Made by a program: the position numbers and the translations under genes
Notes under the pieces: generated by a model
What the model saw: the letters and a program-made list of their open reading frames with translations, nothing else
Told to the model about the DNA's origin: nothing
Databases searched by the model: none
Part shown: piece by piece, positions 23,101 to 38,100 of the stretch
How the letters are laid out: each line of letters begins with the position of its first letter
How positions within the stretch are numbered: position 1 is the first letter of the stretch
Origin: Styela clava
Taxonomy: Eukaryota > Chordata > Ascidiacea > Stolidobranchia > Styelidae
NCBI RefSeq assembly: GCF_964204865.1
Contig: NC_135262.1
Span: forward strand, 1,984,001 to 2,048,000
Reading direction: 5' to 3'
DNA: 64,000 nucleotides

Positions 23101-26100
23101 TATTTGAGTATATCTTAGATGAATAATCACACCATAAGGTGCAAGGAAAGAGATTTCGCAAACCCTGCAATTCTACCTCGTTTTAAATCTTGCCACACCA
23201 GCGGTTCCCAATCGGGGTATCTTATTATTTTGCACTAGAAAGCATTTGCTCCAGCAGCTCTTTATTTTTAGGAACTATCTGTTTCATCTCTCTTCTAGGT
23301 AGCAATCAATGAGGTTTCAATATCATTTCTAGCAAATCAATCATTCGAATTGACCAAACTAAGTACCTGGTATAGGAACCTCTACCTCTACAGAGTCTTC
23401 AAGAAAACAAAAAAAAAAGACACAAGTCAAAATATAGACGTTTCTTAGAAATTAGCGCAAATTTTTTTTAAGGCCAAAGACCTTCAAAAGAAGGACAAAT
23501 CTTAGAAGTAAGGATATTATGGCAGGCCTGGTTGTAAGCCAGTGTGCCTAATGTATATAGCAGATAGTTTTTTTTACTGCCTACAATCGAAACCAGTATT
23601 GCTTCAAAAATCGTCGCGTCTTATAATGCGCCGTATGTATGAATTAACATAAAAACCAAATTCTATCAATTTATTTACTGTGCGCCTCATGGTCTGTAAA
23701 ATAGAATAGGATTTACATATTTATCCCGGGGGAACGGAAAGCCAATAAGACGGCTTAACCATTATGGCGCATCACGGCCTCTCGTCCAATTCCCAGTCCA
23801 TGTCGGGTATGGGATTAGTTAGTTCTTTGTTTTCGGAAGCATGAACTTGATGGTGGAGGAAGCCGTAACCGACCAGCCGTTACGTGAACCACCCTTAAGT
23901 TCAGCAATCCTCTCACACATAATCATCCCTGCGTTGGATTCGAACCTGCGAACCCACGAAGAGTAATCAGAGGTTCGGTGGCGAGCGTGTTCCTAACGCT
24001 TAGCACGATGAGCCACACCGCCGCGCCAATAATAAATACAATACTATAGGTTCAGGAAGAGACAACTACAGAAAGTTAAACCTACCTAGAAGCATAGAAC
24101 AGATGAATTTCATCATGACTACGAACTTCTCTGGATTTGAACTTTTCCGGAATTGTAAAATAAACATTTGTGTGATGTAACAAACGATTTTGGGTGATAT
24201 TTGAAGCTGATGACAAATGTGAGATAACATTGTGACGTTTTGTTCAATCAGGAATGATGAATTGTAGATCAAAACTTCGAATAATCTTGCCTGAAATGCA
24301 AAATAAATAAATTAGTCCATGTGAATAATTCGTTAGAAAAAAATATGCAAAAAAATGAATGAAAACTGCTGTTATCTGTAACTAAATTTTCTATTTAAAA
24401 GTTGAGGTGAATTTTTTTTATTAAAAGTGGTGCAAGGAGTCAATAGATAGGCTAAGAGGTGTTAACTCACATCTATACATCTGTTGAGGAGGGATGTAAC
24501 CAGGAATTTTAAATTGGGGGGAGGTTTCTCTGAAATTTCTAATTGCCCAAGTTAGATTGTATCAGTTAGCCGGGAAACTTAGGTTTTAAAGTCTTGAAGA
24601 TCTTAAAAGCGTTTCAAAATAGGGAAAATTACTGTGTACAAAAATTTTTTTTTTTTACATTCCAAAATGGGAGTTTTTAGCCCCCTGGCAACAACCCTGG
24701 TGTTCGGTACAAGTCCTCGTACAACTCGGCGTCGCGACTTGTTGGTAAACAAGCCTTGAGTCAAACGGGATCAAGATCAACGGGATTTTGAAGATCAAGT
24801 TTAAAGATGAACTCCAAGCCTTTTAGCCCATCTGATTTTTGAGGTTTCGGCGGATAAAGATAAGATTTACATATTTATCCTGGAGGAGAGGCGATCATGG
24901 CCTCTTATCCGGATATGAGATTAGTTAGGTATTTGTTTTCGGAAGCATGGACTTCATGATGGAGAAAGTCGCAACCGACCAGCGGTTACGTGAACCAACC
25001 TACGGCGGCGAGGAGTCCAGCAATCCTCTCACATCCCCATGGGATTCGAACTCGCGAGATGCGGCGACGAGTGTATTCCTAACGATAAGCCACACCACCA
25101 AGACAGTGTTAAAACGAATGACAGGGACACACTTACAAAAAGCTGAATAATCATTTAAAATTTTTTTTAGTATATCTCGCACAATTATATGACTAACAAG
25201 AAATCAATATTAGGACACAAACCTGTAGATCACTGCAAACATCACAGCAAAACCCTTTTCCAACTCGATCAGATAATTCTGGAGAAGAACAGAAAATTTG
25301 ATTGAGATTAAGTTTCAAGATCTCTAGAATATGGCTGATTTGAGACTCCATTTGCCGTTGAAATTCTTCGCTTTTTCGAAGACATGCAAGACGCATACAT
25401 GATATCAGAAGATGGAGATGACCTGACTGGCTGTCTAAAATAAAAGAATAGACAAATTAAGGTATTCAATCAATATTCATTTAGAGCAGTGGTTCCCAGA
25501 GTGCTTAACTGTGATAATGACATAACAACTGATGATATCTAAAATGAAAAAAAAAGTGTGGTTATCTATTTATCTTAAGCTGTGATTGGCCCCTGCACAG
25601 GGTTCGAGAACAATTGGTAGACAAAATTTAACTCAATGTTTGTATGCCTAGGAAAACAAATGGACGGGTGTGAAGGCTTCCCCCCTTTAGAAATGTTAAG
25701 AAAAGGCATTTTTTTGGGTGCTCCCGAAGTTCGCGAACCAAAATGGCGGACATCGGAACGTAACATGGGTAACAGGTTAGGGTTAGGCGATAATTTTTTT
25801 CCAATTTTCCTTATTTTAGTCCTATTATCAGTTCGAAGACTAGCCAAGAGCCTCTCGTAGTATTTATACCTAAAATTATGGCCTAACCTTCACCTAGTAC
25901 ACATATTACATTCCGATGTCCGCCATCTTGGTTCGCATACTTCGGGAGCCCCCTTTTTTGTACCATACGCAGCAACTTTTCAAAGCTTGAAACGCATTTC
26001 AGACCCTTGATACTTTTTTGAAAAGACACGGTTTGCGGTCGAACCTGCAAACTGTTATGTTAAACTTGGCAATTAGAAATTTCTTAACTCTCCCCCCCCC

Positions 26101-29100
26101 TCATCAACCCCCCCTTTCGTAGAAAATTCCTGGCTACGAACCTGACATGCACAATTTACATTTGTTATGAATGCCCCAAGCAAGGCCCAGAACAAACACT
26201 GATACATGATACAATTGCTTTGCTGACTAACGAAACTGATTAAAAAAACAACGGTACTCCTGAAGTATGCGCACCAAGATGTCGCATAACCTGAACCCTA
26301 ACCTGGTACACAACCTGAGTTCAGGTTGTGCGCCATCTTGGTGCGCATACTTCAGGAGGTCCAAAACAAGTATTTAAACATACTTATACAAGATTCATCC
26401 TTTCTAGCAGCAGATTTTGAATTCCTCGCTTTATTATGAAGAATGGTCATTAGTAGATCAGGCAGTGAACATAACCATTCTGTCATTGTAGGAGCACTAA
26501 AAACAATTTTTTTTTTTTTTGATTTTTCGAATGAAATGTCAATAATTCAATTTTAAAATTAATTCGCTCAGCTGCATAGATTGTATTGTAAGTCTTGTAT
26601 CGTGATTGGTTACTTTTAAACTGACAGGGTCGTAGGTCAATTTGAAAAAGATACTTCTCAACCAGTGTTAATTAACCGTGGGCCATTGTTATATCATTCA
26701 TCAATTTATGTACAGGACATGCTGGAACGGTCATACTTTGAATTACATGGTTGACCAAACTGTCGTTTTTTAAGTCATAAGTGTGGACATAAGTAGACTA
26801 TGCAAAATTCATTCTTTTTAGCAGCAGATTTTGAATTCCACGTTTTAATATGAAGAATGGTCATCAGTAGATCAGGTAGTGAACATAACCATTCTGTCAT
26901 TGTAGGAACATTGTGAACAATTTATTTTTTATATGACAAACTAACACTTTTCGACTTCCGTGGTCAAGTTTTTAATTTTTACCATTGAGTGTCACGGTAA
27001 AATCGAGAGAGCTTCTTTCTTATTTATTCTCTCTCATATTTATTTTTTCATGTGAAGGAGTGAACCTAGTGATGTCATCGGTTTTCGGTCACTAAGAGAC
27101 ATCAAGCTTAGGTATTTTTAGGGCAGAGGTATGCCACCGAGTGTTGAGAGTATTAGAATCACCAGGTTAGATAGGAAAAAAAATCACTTACTCAGAAATG
27201 AAATTCTTCTTTTCGTCAGAATAAAGCTCAAGAAAGAATTTTAAAAGCGTTGTTTTGTCTTTGGAGTTTCCGTTCATGTGCTGGTAGAAGATCAGAAGGG
27301 GTTGCAACAGGTTTTCAATAGTTGCTGTAATGATAGTTTTTTTGTTAGTCAAAACCAGTTTCAAGAAATCCGATAATCAAAAATGCTGTTTTCTAAAAAA
27401 TCTGCCATTTTTGTTGTGGAATTATTTTATAAGGATAACATAATCCCTTTTAACTAGATAGCAAGTATATTTGCAAACTTTCGTTAGATAATAGTCTAAA
27501 TCTTCAGACAAAACAAGACATAGCTGCAAATATGAAATATCTTTACTTGCTATTTCATGGAAAGAGATTGTTATTCTTATTTATCTAGCTAGCTGTTAGG
27601 GAATTGTAACATCATAGGCATAGATGATAAGTTGGGACTGAGGTATAGGGGTCACAATGAAAACTGCGGTCTCACTGCGGTCTCCGCAGACCGCACAATT
27701 TTTCCCTGAGAGCAGGATTTTGCCCGTGGGCCACATGTTCCACAACCCTTTTTTAGGATAGGATTTACATATTTATCCCGGGGGAGAGGAAAGCCGCTAA
27801 GACAGCTTATCCATATGGCGAACCACGGCCTCTCGTCCGGTTACTATTCCAAGTCGGGTATGGGATTAGTTATATTGTTTGTTTTCGGAAGCATGGACTT
27901 GGTGGTGGAGGAAGCCGTAACCGACCAGCGGTTACGTGAGCCACCCAACGACGGCGAGGAGTCCAGCAATCCTCTCGCACATAACCATCCCTGCATGGGA
28001 TTCGAACCTGCGAACCCACGCAGAGTAATCAGAGGTGCGGTGGCGAGCGTATTTCCAACGCTTAGCCCGTTGAGCCACACCGCCGCGCCAATATTTTATT
28101 CCAATATCCGACAAGCTAGTGAACCAAAGACCATGGTCCATTGTTCGATTTAGACCATTTTATTAAATCTCCCTTCTGCATAAATTTTAAAATTCTAGCA
28201 AATAAATAACCTTGGTCAGCAGAAATGTCAAGTAAGCTCTTCGTGCAGGATATACATTGATCCAAAGCTTTGTAATCAACAAATGATCCTCTACTGCCAC
28301 CTGCTGACATCAATAACATAGACACTAATGTGGCAACACTGGATAACATTTGGCCGTCATCACTCAGGTATATATCTGCTGTAAGAGAGGACACAAGCTG
28401 ACATATAGATAGGTTGATGCTTTGAATGTCTGCGGTTGTAACCTGAATAAAAGTAAAGGTTTAGTGGTATACGTGGAATTGGAATATGTATAATTTCACT
28501 GGAGTCGTATTTTAAACTCCCTGGAGTCAAGAGTTGGAATAATGTATTTCCCGAAGTTGGAGACAGAATTGCAGACTGTCAATGGGGATAAAATGAGTCA
28601 AAAACTCAAAATAGATTCATTTACTAAGTGTCTCTAACAGTCAGTTAAAGAATGCTACTTCTTTTGGAGTTCGCAGATGAACTTTTTTACAGGTCAACGA
28701 GAAGTTTATATCCAACTCCATGACATCAGTTATAGTTCATTTGGTTGATTGGAGTAGTGATTGCCTGGCAAAAATTATTCAAATTTTATTTAAAAAAGAT
28801 TCGCTATTTGAGAGCATACCCTAACCCAGGGGTGGGCAACTTCTCTAATCGGCGGGCCAGATGTGGGAAAATGAAGTTCTCGGCGGGTCGGATTATAACA
28901 TGAATAGCATTCAATATCTTAATCACATATTTATTCGCTAATGCAAGAAAGAAAATTATAAATGGCGTTTAAAGTAAAGTTTAAACTATTAAAAAATAGA
29001 GACCAAAAAACCCATAATGAATTTATCATAATGTACTGAAAGTGTAATAATGTAAAATCATAATGTACTGATGTACAGTCAGTGGGCCAGTCGAAATCTC

Positions 29101-32100
29101 GTCTTGGGCCATATGTTGCCCACCCCTGTACTAACCCTAAGTGGCGAGATTTTCTGTGGCGAATTTTTCGGACACATGAAAAAAATAATACAATGAAAAA
29201 TTCAATGATTAAGCTTGTGAGCATTGCAATCTTCAATCTGTAACACCGAGCAAATTAGTCTCAGTGTGTCGACTAGGCGAATTGCCTAGTTTTTTTACAG
29301 TAAATTTCAAAAAAACAAACCCTACCTGCTTAACGTTTTCATCTGTCTTTTTTTTCTTAGTACTCTGCCTTCCACCAGTGTGATGATACGGGAAGTTGGA
29401 ATAAAAATATTGATCAAAGTATTTCATGTAAGTTGAACGAACGTTAGCAATCTGTTATGTCAGAATAGTAAATATGTGAGGGTAGAAGGGGCCGTAAAAC
29501 ATTGATTTTAGGGAGCTGTATGCATTTGTATGTAGCCAGAAATTTTTAAAAAGAGATTCTGAAATTTCTAATTGACGAGTTAGAATGTATTAGCGAGTGG
29601 AAAACAAATTGGGCTTCCATTGGGCTTGATACCAGAAAATGCTTTTTTTTTTACATTTCAAATGAGGGGGTTCTGACCCTCACAAACCCCTGGGCTATGC
29701 CACTGGTGACACCCATGGGTAAATAACAATGTGTTTTTATTTTTTTTTTGGGGCTCCGTAAATAACCTAGTCAACCTCTCCCCGGGCTCCACAACACCAA
29801 AAGTTTGAGAACCCCTGTCATAGCAACCAAACACTGATACATGGGAAGTCATAATTTCAAAAATATTGGAATTCTTGTTGTGGCTCTGATTATACCCACA
29901 ATGAGATAGTAGGCATACATAGAGTTTAAACTCGAATTTCCAACTCGATACTAATATATTTAGCGCCTTTCAGTGAAGTGCTTCAGAAAAAAATAGAGAT
30001 TACACTCTTAAACTTACTATTTAATTTGAGAAAGTCAAATTTAAATGTCGATCAATAAATATCCTACAGTTTTACATAACAATTAAAAAGTTGATTAAAC
30101 AATTTCACTCTGGTATTCTTGCCACAGCATCGTTGCGTTACACGCATTCGAATCCACTTCCATAAAGGCATATAGCAAGGAAAGGTGGTTAGTCTTGCGT
30201 AACCCCAACTGATAGGCGCGGCGGTGTGGCTCATTGTGCTAAACGTTAAGGATACGCTCGCCACTAAACCTCTGACTACCCTTGCGTGGGTTCGCAGGTT
30301 CGAATTCCATGCAGGGATGACCATGTGCGAGAGGATTACTGGACTACTCTCCGCCGTAGGGTGGTTCACATAACCGCTGGTCAGTTCGGTCAGCCGGAAT
30401 AGTAACCAGACGAGAGACTGTGGTTCGGCATATGGTTAAGCCTCTTCCCTGGGATAAATATGTAAATCCTATCCTAATGTTACTTAAACTTACTGCTGCC
30501 ATTTTATTATCTGCAGTCTCCATCAATTTCTTACAGAGCAGGTTCATGATGTTCAAAGTGAGATTCATTGTCGTCACTGATTCATAGTTCAGACTTTTTG
30601 ATTCATCTGTTAATAAGAGAAATAGAAATGCTATAGAACCAGAATTGAAGATTGCATATGTGTAAAAACTGCGATCCATTATGACAAAGGTTTAAGAGAA
30701 ATAGTTAAATGTCTAACCAACCTAAATTAGTTACCATTTCTACACACAACAAAATGCTAGACAAAATGTAACAGAGGTCGAAAATGGAAAATCTGGTCTA
30801 CCAGTTTCTTGATTTATGTGCATGTACTTGGACGATGGAGAAAGCCAAAACCTAGTGAATACATGAAATAGGGGATAGCAAGCCATCCAGATTATCACTG
30901 TTTCTGCTATAGAGCCCACGAAATAGGACAATACGCCCTTCTCCCATAAAAAAAATGGGCCAGTTCCGGAAGCTCATTTTCTGGCTTCAGAAGTGTGTGT
31001 ACCAAAATGGAGGTAACTAATTTTGTTTGCCTACTTTACATCAAGTTGTGTAAAAGGACTCGAGCCATTATGCAGGAGGTATTTCCACTTGGCTAACACA
31101 GACAGTCCCTGAACTCGTAATAGAACTAAAATAAGGAAAATCGGAATAAAATTATGCCCTATTCCTAACCTGGTACACACACTAGGGGAGTACCAAATAT
31201 TCCCTCCCCCCATAAATAAGAGGAGCCATGTCCAGAAAGCTCATTTTCCTACCTGATACAGCTTCATGCCAGCAGTCAAACAACAGTGGAAAAATAGTTG
31301 TGATCAGTTGCCATGGTGTCGTGGTTGTATCTTCAGGAGTGAAGGATGATAAAGTGTTCATTGAAATGGATCTGTAAATAGGATTTAAAATTTATAATCA
31401 GCTTATATACGAGAAAAGGAGAAGCTAAAAATATTAAGTGTGGTAGTCCTGATGACTAATTTTTCATGCTCATTCCAAGAACGATTTGCCCAATTTTGGG
31501 TCGTGGAGCATTTTCTAGTGGGCTTTCAATAAATTTTGATTATGCCAGTGATACACAAAAAAGGGTGCTCCAGAAGTATCATACCAAGATGTCGTACAAC
31601 CTGAATCCTAACCGGTACACAATACTATGTTCAGGTTGTGTGCCATCTTGGTGCGCATACTTCTGGAGGTCCCAAAAAAATTCTATAAATCCAACATTAC
31701 ATATAAAAAAAAATTTCAAATGGTTTTAGTTCATATATCAAACGATAATATATTTAATTTCAACTATAATACCAGCATTGCAACTACCCTAGTAGTTGTT
31801 ACTATGTTTATTCTTGTGTATCCTGTTATCTTATTGCGTCATTAAAATTCTAAAAGCTAACGACGTGTACCGCTACAATCAGTTGTTCAATCTTTATACC
31901 GCCACGTGTACCGGTACAATTGCATTAGTTTTAATTACAAATCAGGTGTCCATTAACAAGAATATTACCAACAAAATTTTTGGGCTTTGAACTTTTCCAT
32001 TTTACTATTTGGGATTCACTTAAAAAACTTTGCCGACTACTGCTTTGTTCAAAATGACTTGGATTATGCTTTCTGCCCCCATGTACTTTTCCCATATGTC

Positions 32101-35100
32101 CACCGAATATCAAATTCATTAATTACATAAACCTCAACGAACCTGAGTGAAAATGCCGGCTTCAATAATTTCTGCGACTCGAATCCCGTCAAAACACTGC
32201 TGATATCATCTGAGTTCCATTGTATCATAGCACCATTTTCCTCATTGAACCTAATTTCCCTATTTTTGATCAAATTTTCCAAATATTTTGGATGATTTTT
32301 TGTGTTTTCTGTGTTTTTTGGTGATTCTGAAGTCGTTAAAAGTTGGTGTAACCGACTCAAAATTCTGTTTCTCCAGGATATTGATGATTCCTTGTTTGAA
32401 AGTTTCATCGACAGAATTCTGGTTGTTCCTGCATAATTACAGAAAAAGTTTGCACATAGTTGAAAGTAGGAATTTGTATAGAATTATGATTGGTTTATAA
32501 TGTTTTAGCTGATAAGATAGGATTTATTACATCTTTATCTTGGAGGATAGTAAAGCCAGCATGGTGATGCGGTAGACAAGAATTTCTTCCTGTTACCTGT
32601 ACTGGCTGGATGTAGGGCCATTCACACCAGATTGGTAGATAAAAGGGGTCGTTACTGACAAGTTATTACATTACTTGACTATCTTGGGATGAAAAGAAGG
32701 TTCAATAGAATAATCCCAGAATAAGAATACAACTTCACTCCAGGAGAACAGAAGCCGATAACATGACTGGTGAACCAAAGTCAGTTACCAATCTAGTTAT
32801 GGTATAGAGATAATTACCCAATTAGTTGTTCAATATGAATTAACTTGATGGCAGAGAGAGCAACAACCAGCCTAAACGAAGATAAATAAAGCACAATCGG
32901 TGTATAGCAAAACGATTTGACGACATGAGTTTATTAGGGCATCAGTTTTTCTAAAAATTTGAAACGTCTGTAAATTACATCTTTTCGCTTTTGTGCTGCA
33001 TTTATCTTCAACATAAATATAACTGGTGGCTAACCCTGGTGTTATGTGAACCATGATTGCGAATGGTCCAGCAAACTGTTCATAATAAATAACATAACTA
33101 TCCATCACAGAGTGTTGAACCTGTGAATCCACGCCCTGTACTCAGCAGAAGGATAATATACCATCCGCCGAGCCAATACATACAACAATACAGTCCTATC
33201 CTATTTAATTTTTTTATACTATACTTACCAACGACACCTTTATTCTTAGCTTTCCCACTGGCAGCTGATGTTGTTTGCTTTGTTGAAATCAACTCAATGA
33301 AATGTTGGAGAAGTGAGTTTCTGTGAGACTCCGTAAGTAAGCCTGGAAAGTGTTCAATCACAAGATCAACGACCTACAAAAAAAATTGAAAATTTTATCA
33401 AAAAAAAAAAATATTGTGATGTTTTAAATCAGTGGTGCTTAAGAGGATGGGGAGCGCCACACAAGACAAGACACAACATAGACAATTTTTTGATTCAGAT
33501 GTATTGTATGTAAAATTAAGAAATTTTAGCAACAACAAGTGATTCAAAGGGTCTTGCTGAGAACCCAACCACATAATTTGATGTAACGTTTCAACTGGGA
33601 GCAATGTAACTTGTGCAATGTAACAAATGCTAAGATAGCAGATTAATTCCTCTTAACCATCTCAAAATAAACCATTTTGCTATACTATAATCAAACCATG
33701 CACGGCAAACTATTCATGTACACATATTAAAAATGTTAATTAGAAATTTCCTGTGTACGCATTCAATGAATAGCCCTAATGCTGACATGCGATTACTACT
33801 AAACAAAATAACAACCATATGGTGCATATTGATAGCGAGAGAATAAACAGCCTTTTTGAATACTTATCCATACAATCTCAATATTTAATCCCGCTTACAC
33901 AATTTCGAATGTATTTTTTCTTCCTTTTCTAGGAAATTGGAATTATTTCAATACAATATAACACCCATATGGTGCAAATTAATAGTATATAATATATATT
34001 CCAAATATATATTTTTGGAATTTGTCTAACTCAGTGGTTCTCAACCTGTGGTGAGCGTACCACTAGTGGTACGCGGAAGATGATCAAGAGGTACGCGAGC
34101 AGCTTTGAATTATTGCAACAATTAACTTTTGAGTTGGCCAAAATATGCCGACAACGCTTTATCTTCCATACTGTATGTATTCACTAAACGGCCTTCATGA
34201 ATGTTTCCCCGGGCATCAATTTCCTTGTTTACTTCCGTAACCGGCAACAATCAGTAAACATTGCCTCGTTTTTGTAGTTTTGCGTGATATTTGTCAGTTT
34301 TCAAAAAATAGTTGTGACTTAAATCTCCCAATTGCCATTATGTCTTCAAAGGAGCATTAATTTAGTTGCTGTAATCCAAAATGAGTCTCGCAAATGCTGC
34401 GATAGACTAGTCGAAACTAAGCTATCAGTGCCTGTAAGCGGCACATTGTAGATAAATTTTATAAAAATGAGGGCTTTTAAACATGTAAACCAGCTTATAA
34501 GCGCTAACACATCAAAACACTCTCAAAATAAGTAAATTTTTTTTGCAATAGTAAAGTACCGTATAGGAAGAATTTTTCTGGGGTCAAGGGTCGGAGAAAC
34601 GTCTTAAACGTCAGTCCAATCTTCAGAGATCGCCCTCGCCTGCTATTGTCCACAAACGAATCGAGATTGGGGCATGTTTTCGTTCGTCTTGCGAATTAGG
34701 TTGCCGTGCCAAAAAATGGCTTTTCCAGTGGTACGCGGCCAGTAAAAGGTTGAGAACCACTGGTCTAACTCATTCAGAAGCAAAAAACACACGAGGCAGA
34801 TGACTGCTGCATATGCAGAGAGCGGCTAAGACCATATTAAATTGTGACTTTGCGTTACATGCCAGATTGATTACGGTCTTTTAATGGACCCTAAGCTGCA
34901 TTTCAATTATTTGTTTTTCTCAAGAATCGATTTCCCAAACTGTTTAGTATCGTTATCCCCGTATCCAAGGCCGTATCCAATGCTTAATTACCTCTTTCTT
35001 AAATATAAAATTAATTAGTCGATTCATAAATTTGATAGTTTAACATAAAAATATATATCCATGACATTGATTAGATTGGGTTCTTATTCACAAAAAAGAC

Positions 35101-38100
35101 GCAATAGTTTTTAAAGCAAAGTACAAGTTTTGAGAGTAGACAATGAAGTATAAGGCGCTACCTGATCAATTACGTGCATCGCTTTTTAAGGCACAAGATC
35201 GATTTTTAAGAAAAAAAATATTTAAAGTGCGCCTTGTTGCTCGTGAAATACAGTAATTGGCCTTTAATTCTTCAGGCTTCAGTATCAGTCAGTAGTTTAT
35301 TTATCACCAAAATGAAAATACACTCGATTCGAACAAAAATTGGAAAAAAACATGAAAATGGCATTTCACCATGAAGGGTGATGCGAAAAAAACAATGTTG
35401 GATATTGTTCAGCGACACCCGTGATAAAAGTCTAACATTGATAAAGGTTGAATAAAAAGCAGTCGAATTATATGTAATTAAAAAGATTAATGTTCAAAAA
35501 CCACATCCGTTTCAAACAAGAGAATCTGGCAAGTGCCTATGAGGTAACCATGGGCAACAGCATAGCAGCCCATGACAGACTGAGTACAAACGACGTATAA
35601 AAACGATTCAAGAAATATCAGTATCAGTACTACAAACCTGCAGTGAATCTTTTTGTACATCATCATGTATATGTGACATTGCACAATATAAATGCGAGAG
35701 AATTATATCGAAGAATGGAGACATCTCTTGCTCAGATATTTCAGTAAAAATAAGTCGGAAAAACGAGAGACTTGATTTCCTGAACCAAAAAAGAGAATAT
35801 TTTGTGTTTTGAAGCAATGGTTTTTTATCAGGGAAAGCTTAATGATAGATAATCTATTTAAAAGTGAAAAAATCAGAAATGAATGAAAATGATAAAATGT
35901 TTTTAAGAAGTCCATTAAATCAAGAGCACTTTTTTTATAGTGTTAGGGGAAGAAACTTTGCTTTCCAAACGGAAACGAAGTTTTTATGTTTAGTAAAACG
36001 GGGGGGGGGTGAAGAGTTCCAATAAATTCCAGGGAAGAGAATTACATTAAAAGGCTTGGAAACCACTGAATTGAACTGTATTATTAAATTGAAAAAAAAA
36101 ACTAAATTCAGGGAATAAGAAAACATCATGTCGCTTGTGGATTATATAAATACTAAATAGGTAATTAGTTTTGCATCTTTGCTCTGAATTAGGCTCCGAC
36201 TGAGCAGTCTATGAGAAATACAATGCTACTAACTTTTTCAACAGTTATCGTTATCATGATTTTCAATAGCCTGCCTAATTTATTGTTCCAATCTCCGACA
36301 ATTGGACAGTTATTAGTCAAAATATGCCAGAGCTTATGATATTATTTTACTAACAGTGTCATTTCCTTTCATCAATATTTCCGGAACTAACTAATTAGTG
36401 CTAATGAGCAATCAAAATATCCAGCACCGGAAATGAAAGAACAGATAAAAATAATCATTCATTATTGAGTTGCTGCAGCCAGAAAAACTATCCATATCAA
36501 AAACGAAACAGCGGATAAAAATAACACAAATGTATTTCTGTAACACTTCGTCAGACCTTCTAAGACAAGCAGTTTACAACAATGTTGTATTACTGGCAGT
36601 GTCTGTAATCCCTTTTGCAAACACAGTTATCAAAATCGGGTTACGTCTATTTTTTGAGGGTCTTTTTTCCAATGCAAAAAAAAATCAAGAAAAGCTTTCG
36701 AATCTGCAAAAAGTCTATCATGTCATCAAAATCTTTTTTTTTCTCCACCAAATAGGAACCTGAATAGAGTTTCATTGGAGTACAGATTGCAAACAAACAT
36801 GAAATATAACCGGAAGGGAGCGGCAGGACTTTAAGGTCGATTGACCTTAAAAAATTTGAAAAAAAGCTTTAAACATCTTCCCTGCTTTCAAGGCACTGAA
36901 TGCCATTACCTACCTTACTTGCTGATCTTCATCAGCCATTGTTCGTAAAACTTTTTCAAATATTTTTGGTAAATGATTTTGAATGAGATTCCTGTTATTT
37001 GATAAATGAACTCGTAATGAAGTCAAAGCATCAGTTCTGAAATTCGTATTGAAATGTCCAACTTGCCCAAGAAGTTCTGGAATGTTCTTTTTCCCTACGA
37101 TTTCTTCTTCCTGTGAAATTAAATATAGCAATATATAATTTTACACAGGGATGCCCTAAACCAGTGGTTCTCAGACGGTGGGGCACGCCCCACATGAGGG
37201 GGGGGAGGCATGGACAATTTTTTTTGAGGGGGCATGAAGCTAATTAAAATTATTTGTTAGACTTGATTTTGCCCGCCTTATTTACATTTCTTTATTGTTT
37301 AGAGATTGCAGAGAGCGGTTGTGCTTGTTATTTTTGTCATCTGTTATATTACTGGGGTGCGTTTAATTTTAGCCGAGCTTCGTATGCAAAACATCATTAC
37401 TAGGGCTGGGCATTTCGAATCGAATAATCGAATCGAATCGAATAGTGGATTATTCGGTTCAGAGCTAAATTTCGAATCGCCGCCATCTTGTTTTTATCTT
37501 TCCGCTAATCTTCAAGGTGAATTCCTCATTTTTTTTCATTGGAGTCGTATTTTTTTAACGAAATTCTAACATACGACTATTTTCTTATTGATATAACGTG
37601 TTTGTTATTCTGTGTGGACGCTCAGTAACCTATCTGAGTGATTTATTCTATGTCTTCAGTAATTCATTTGTTGAGAGGACCAATTACTATAATAAAGTCG
37701 CTTACAATTATATATTTTCAAGTATTCGAGATTCGATTCGATTCGAAAAAATTATTCGATTCGATTCTGAAATCACAAGGTATTCGAAAATGCCCAGCCC
37801 TAATTATTACTCATTGAGCATGGATAATAATTACTGTTAGCGAGAAGAGCCGCATAAAAACTCCGGCAAGCCGCTGCTTGCCAACCGTTGTTATAAAGGA
37901 AGCATACCATTATTACTCATGAAGCATTTTCTACTTTAACATTGTTGTACAAGCTATAGATGGTGACTCACATTTCATGATCAACAACCTAATTTCCTGA
38001 ATAGACAGTAACGGAAAATCACTCAGCCTACACATAACAAAGAGGTGTTTAACTCATTAGAAGAAAATTCTGTATAAGCACACAAAATAGGATTTACATA

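Noticed and set aside
25575-25847. 90-codon frame repeated at 59700-60008 and partly at 1516-1827
   Set aside because: Repeated because it lies in palindromic element B; translation of an inverted repeat, not a conserved protein.
26806-26920. Alternative (mutually exclusive) TEX10 exon
   Set aside because: Both splice sites are mutated, so it is listed as a decayed copy.
36470-36763. 97-codon plus-strand frame in TEX10 intron 2
   Set aside because: No homology, no splice context, opposite strand to the host gene.
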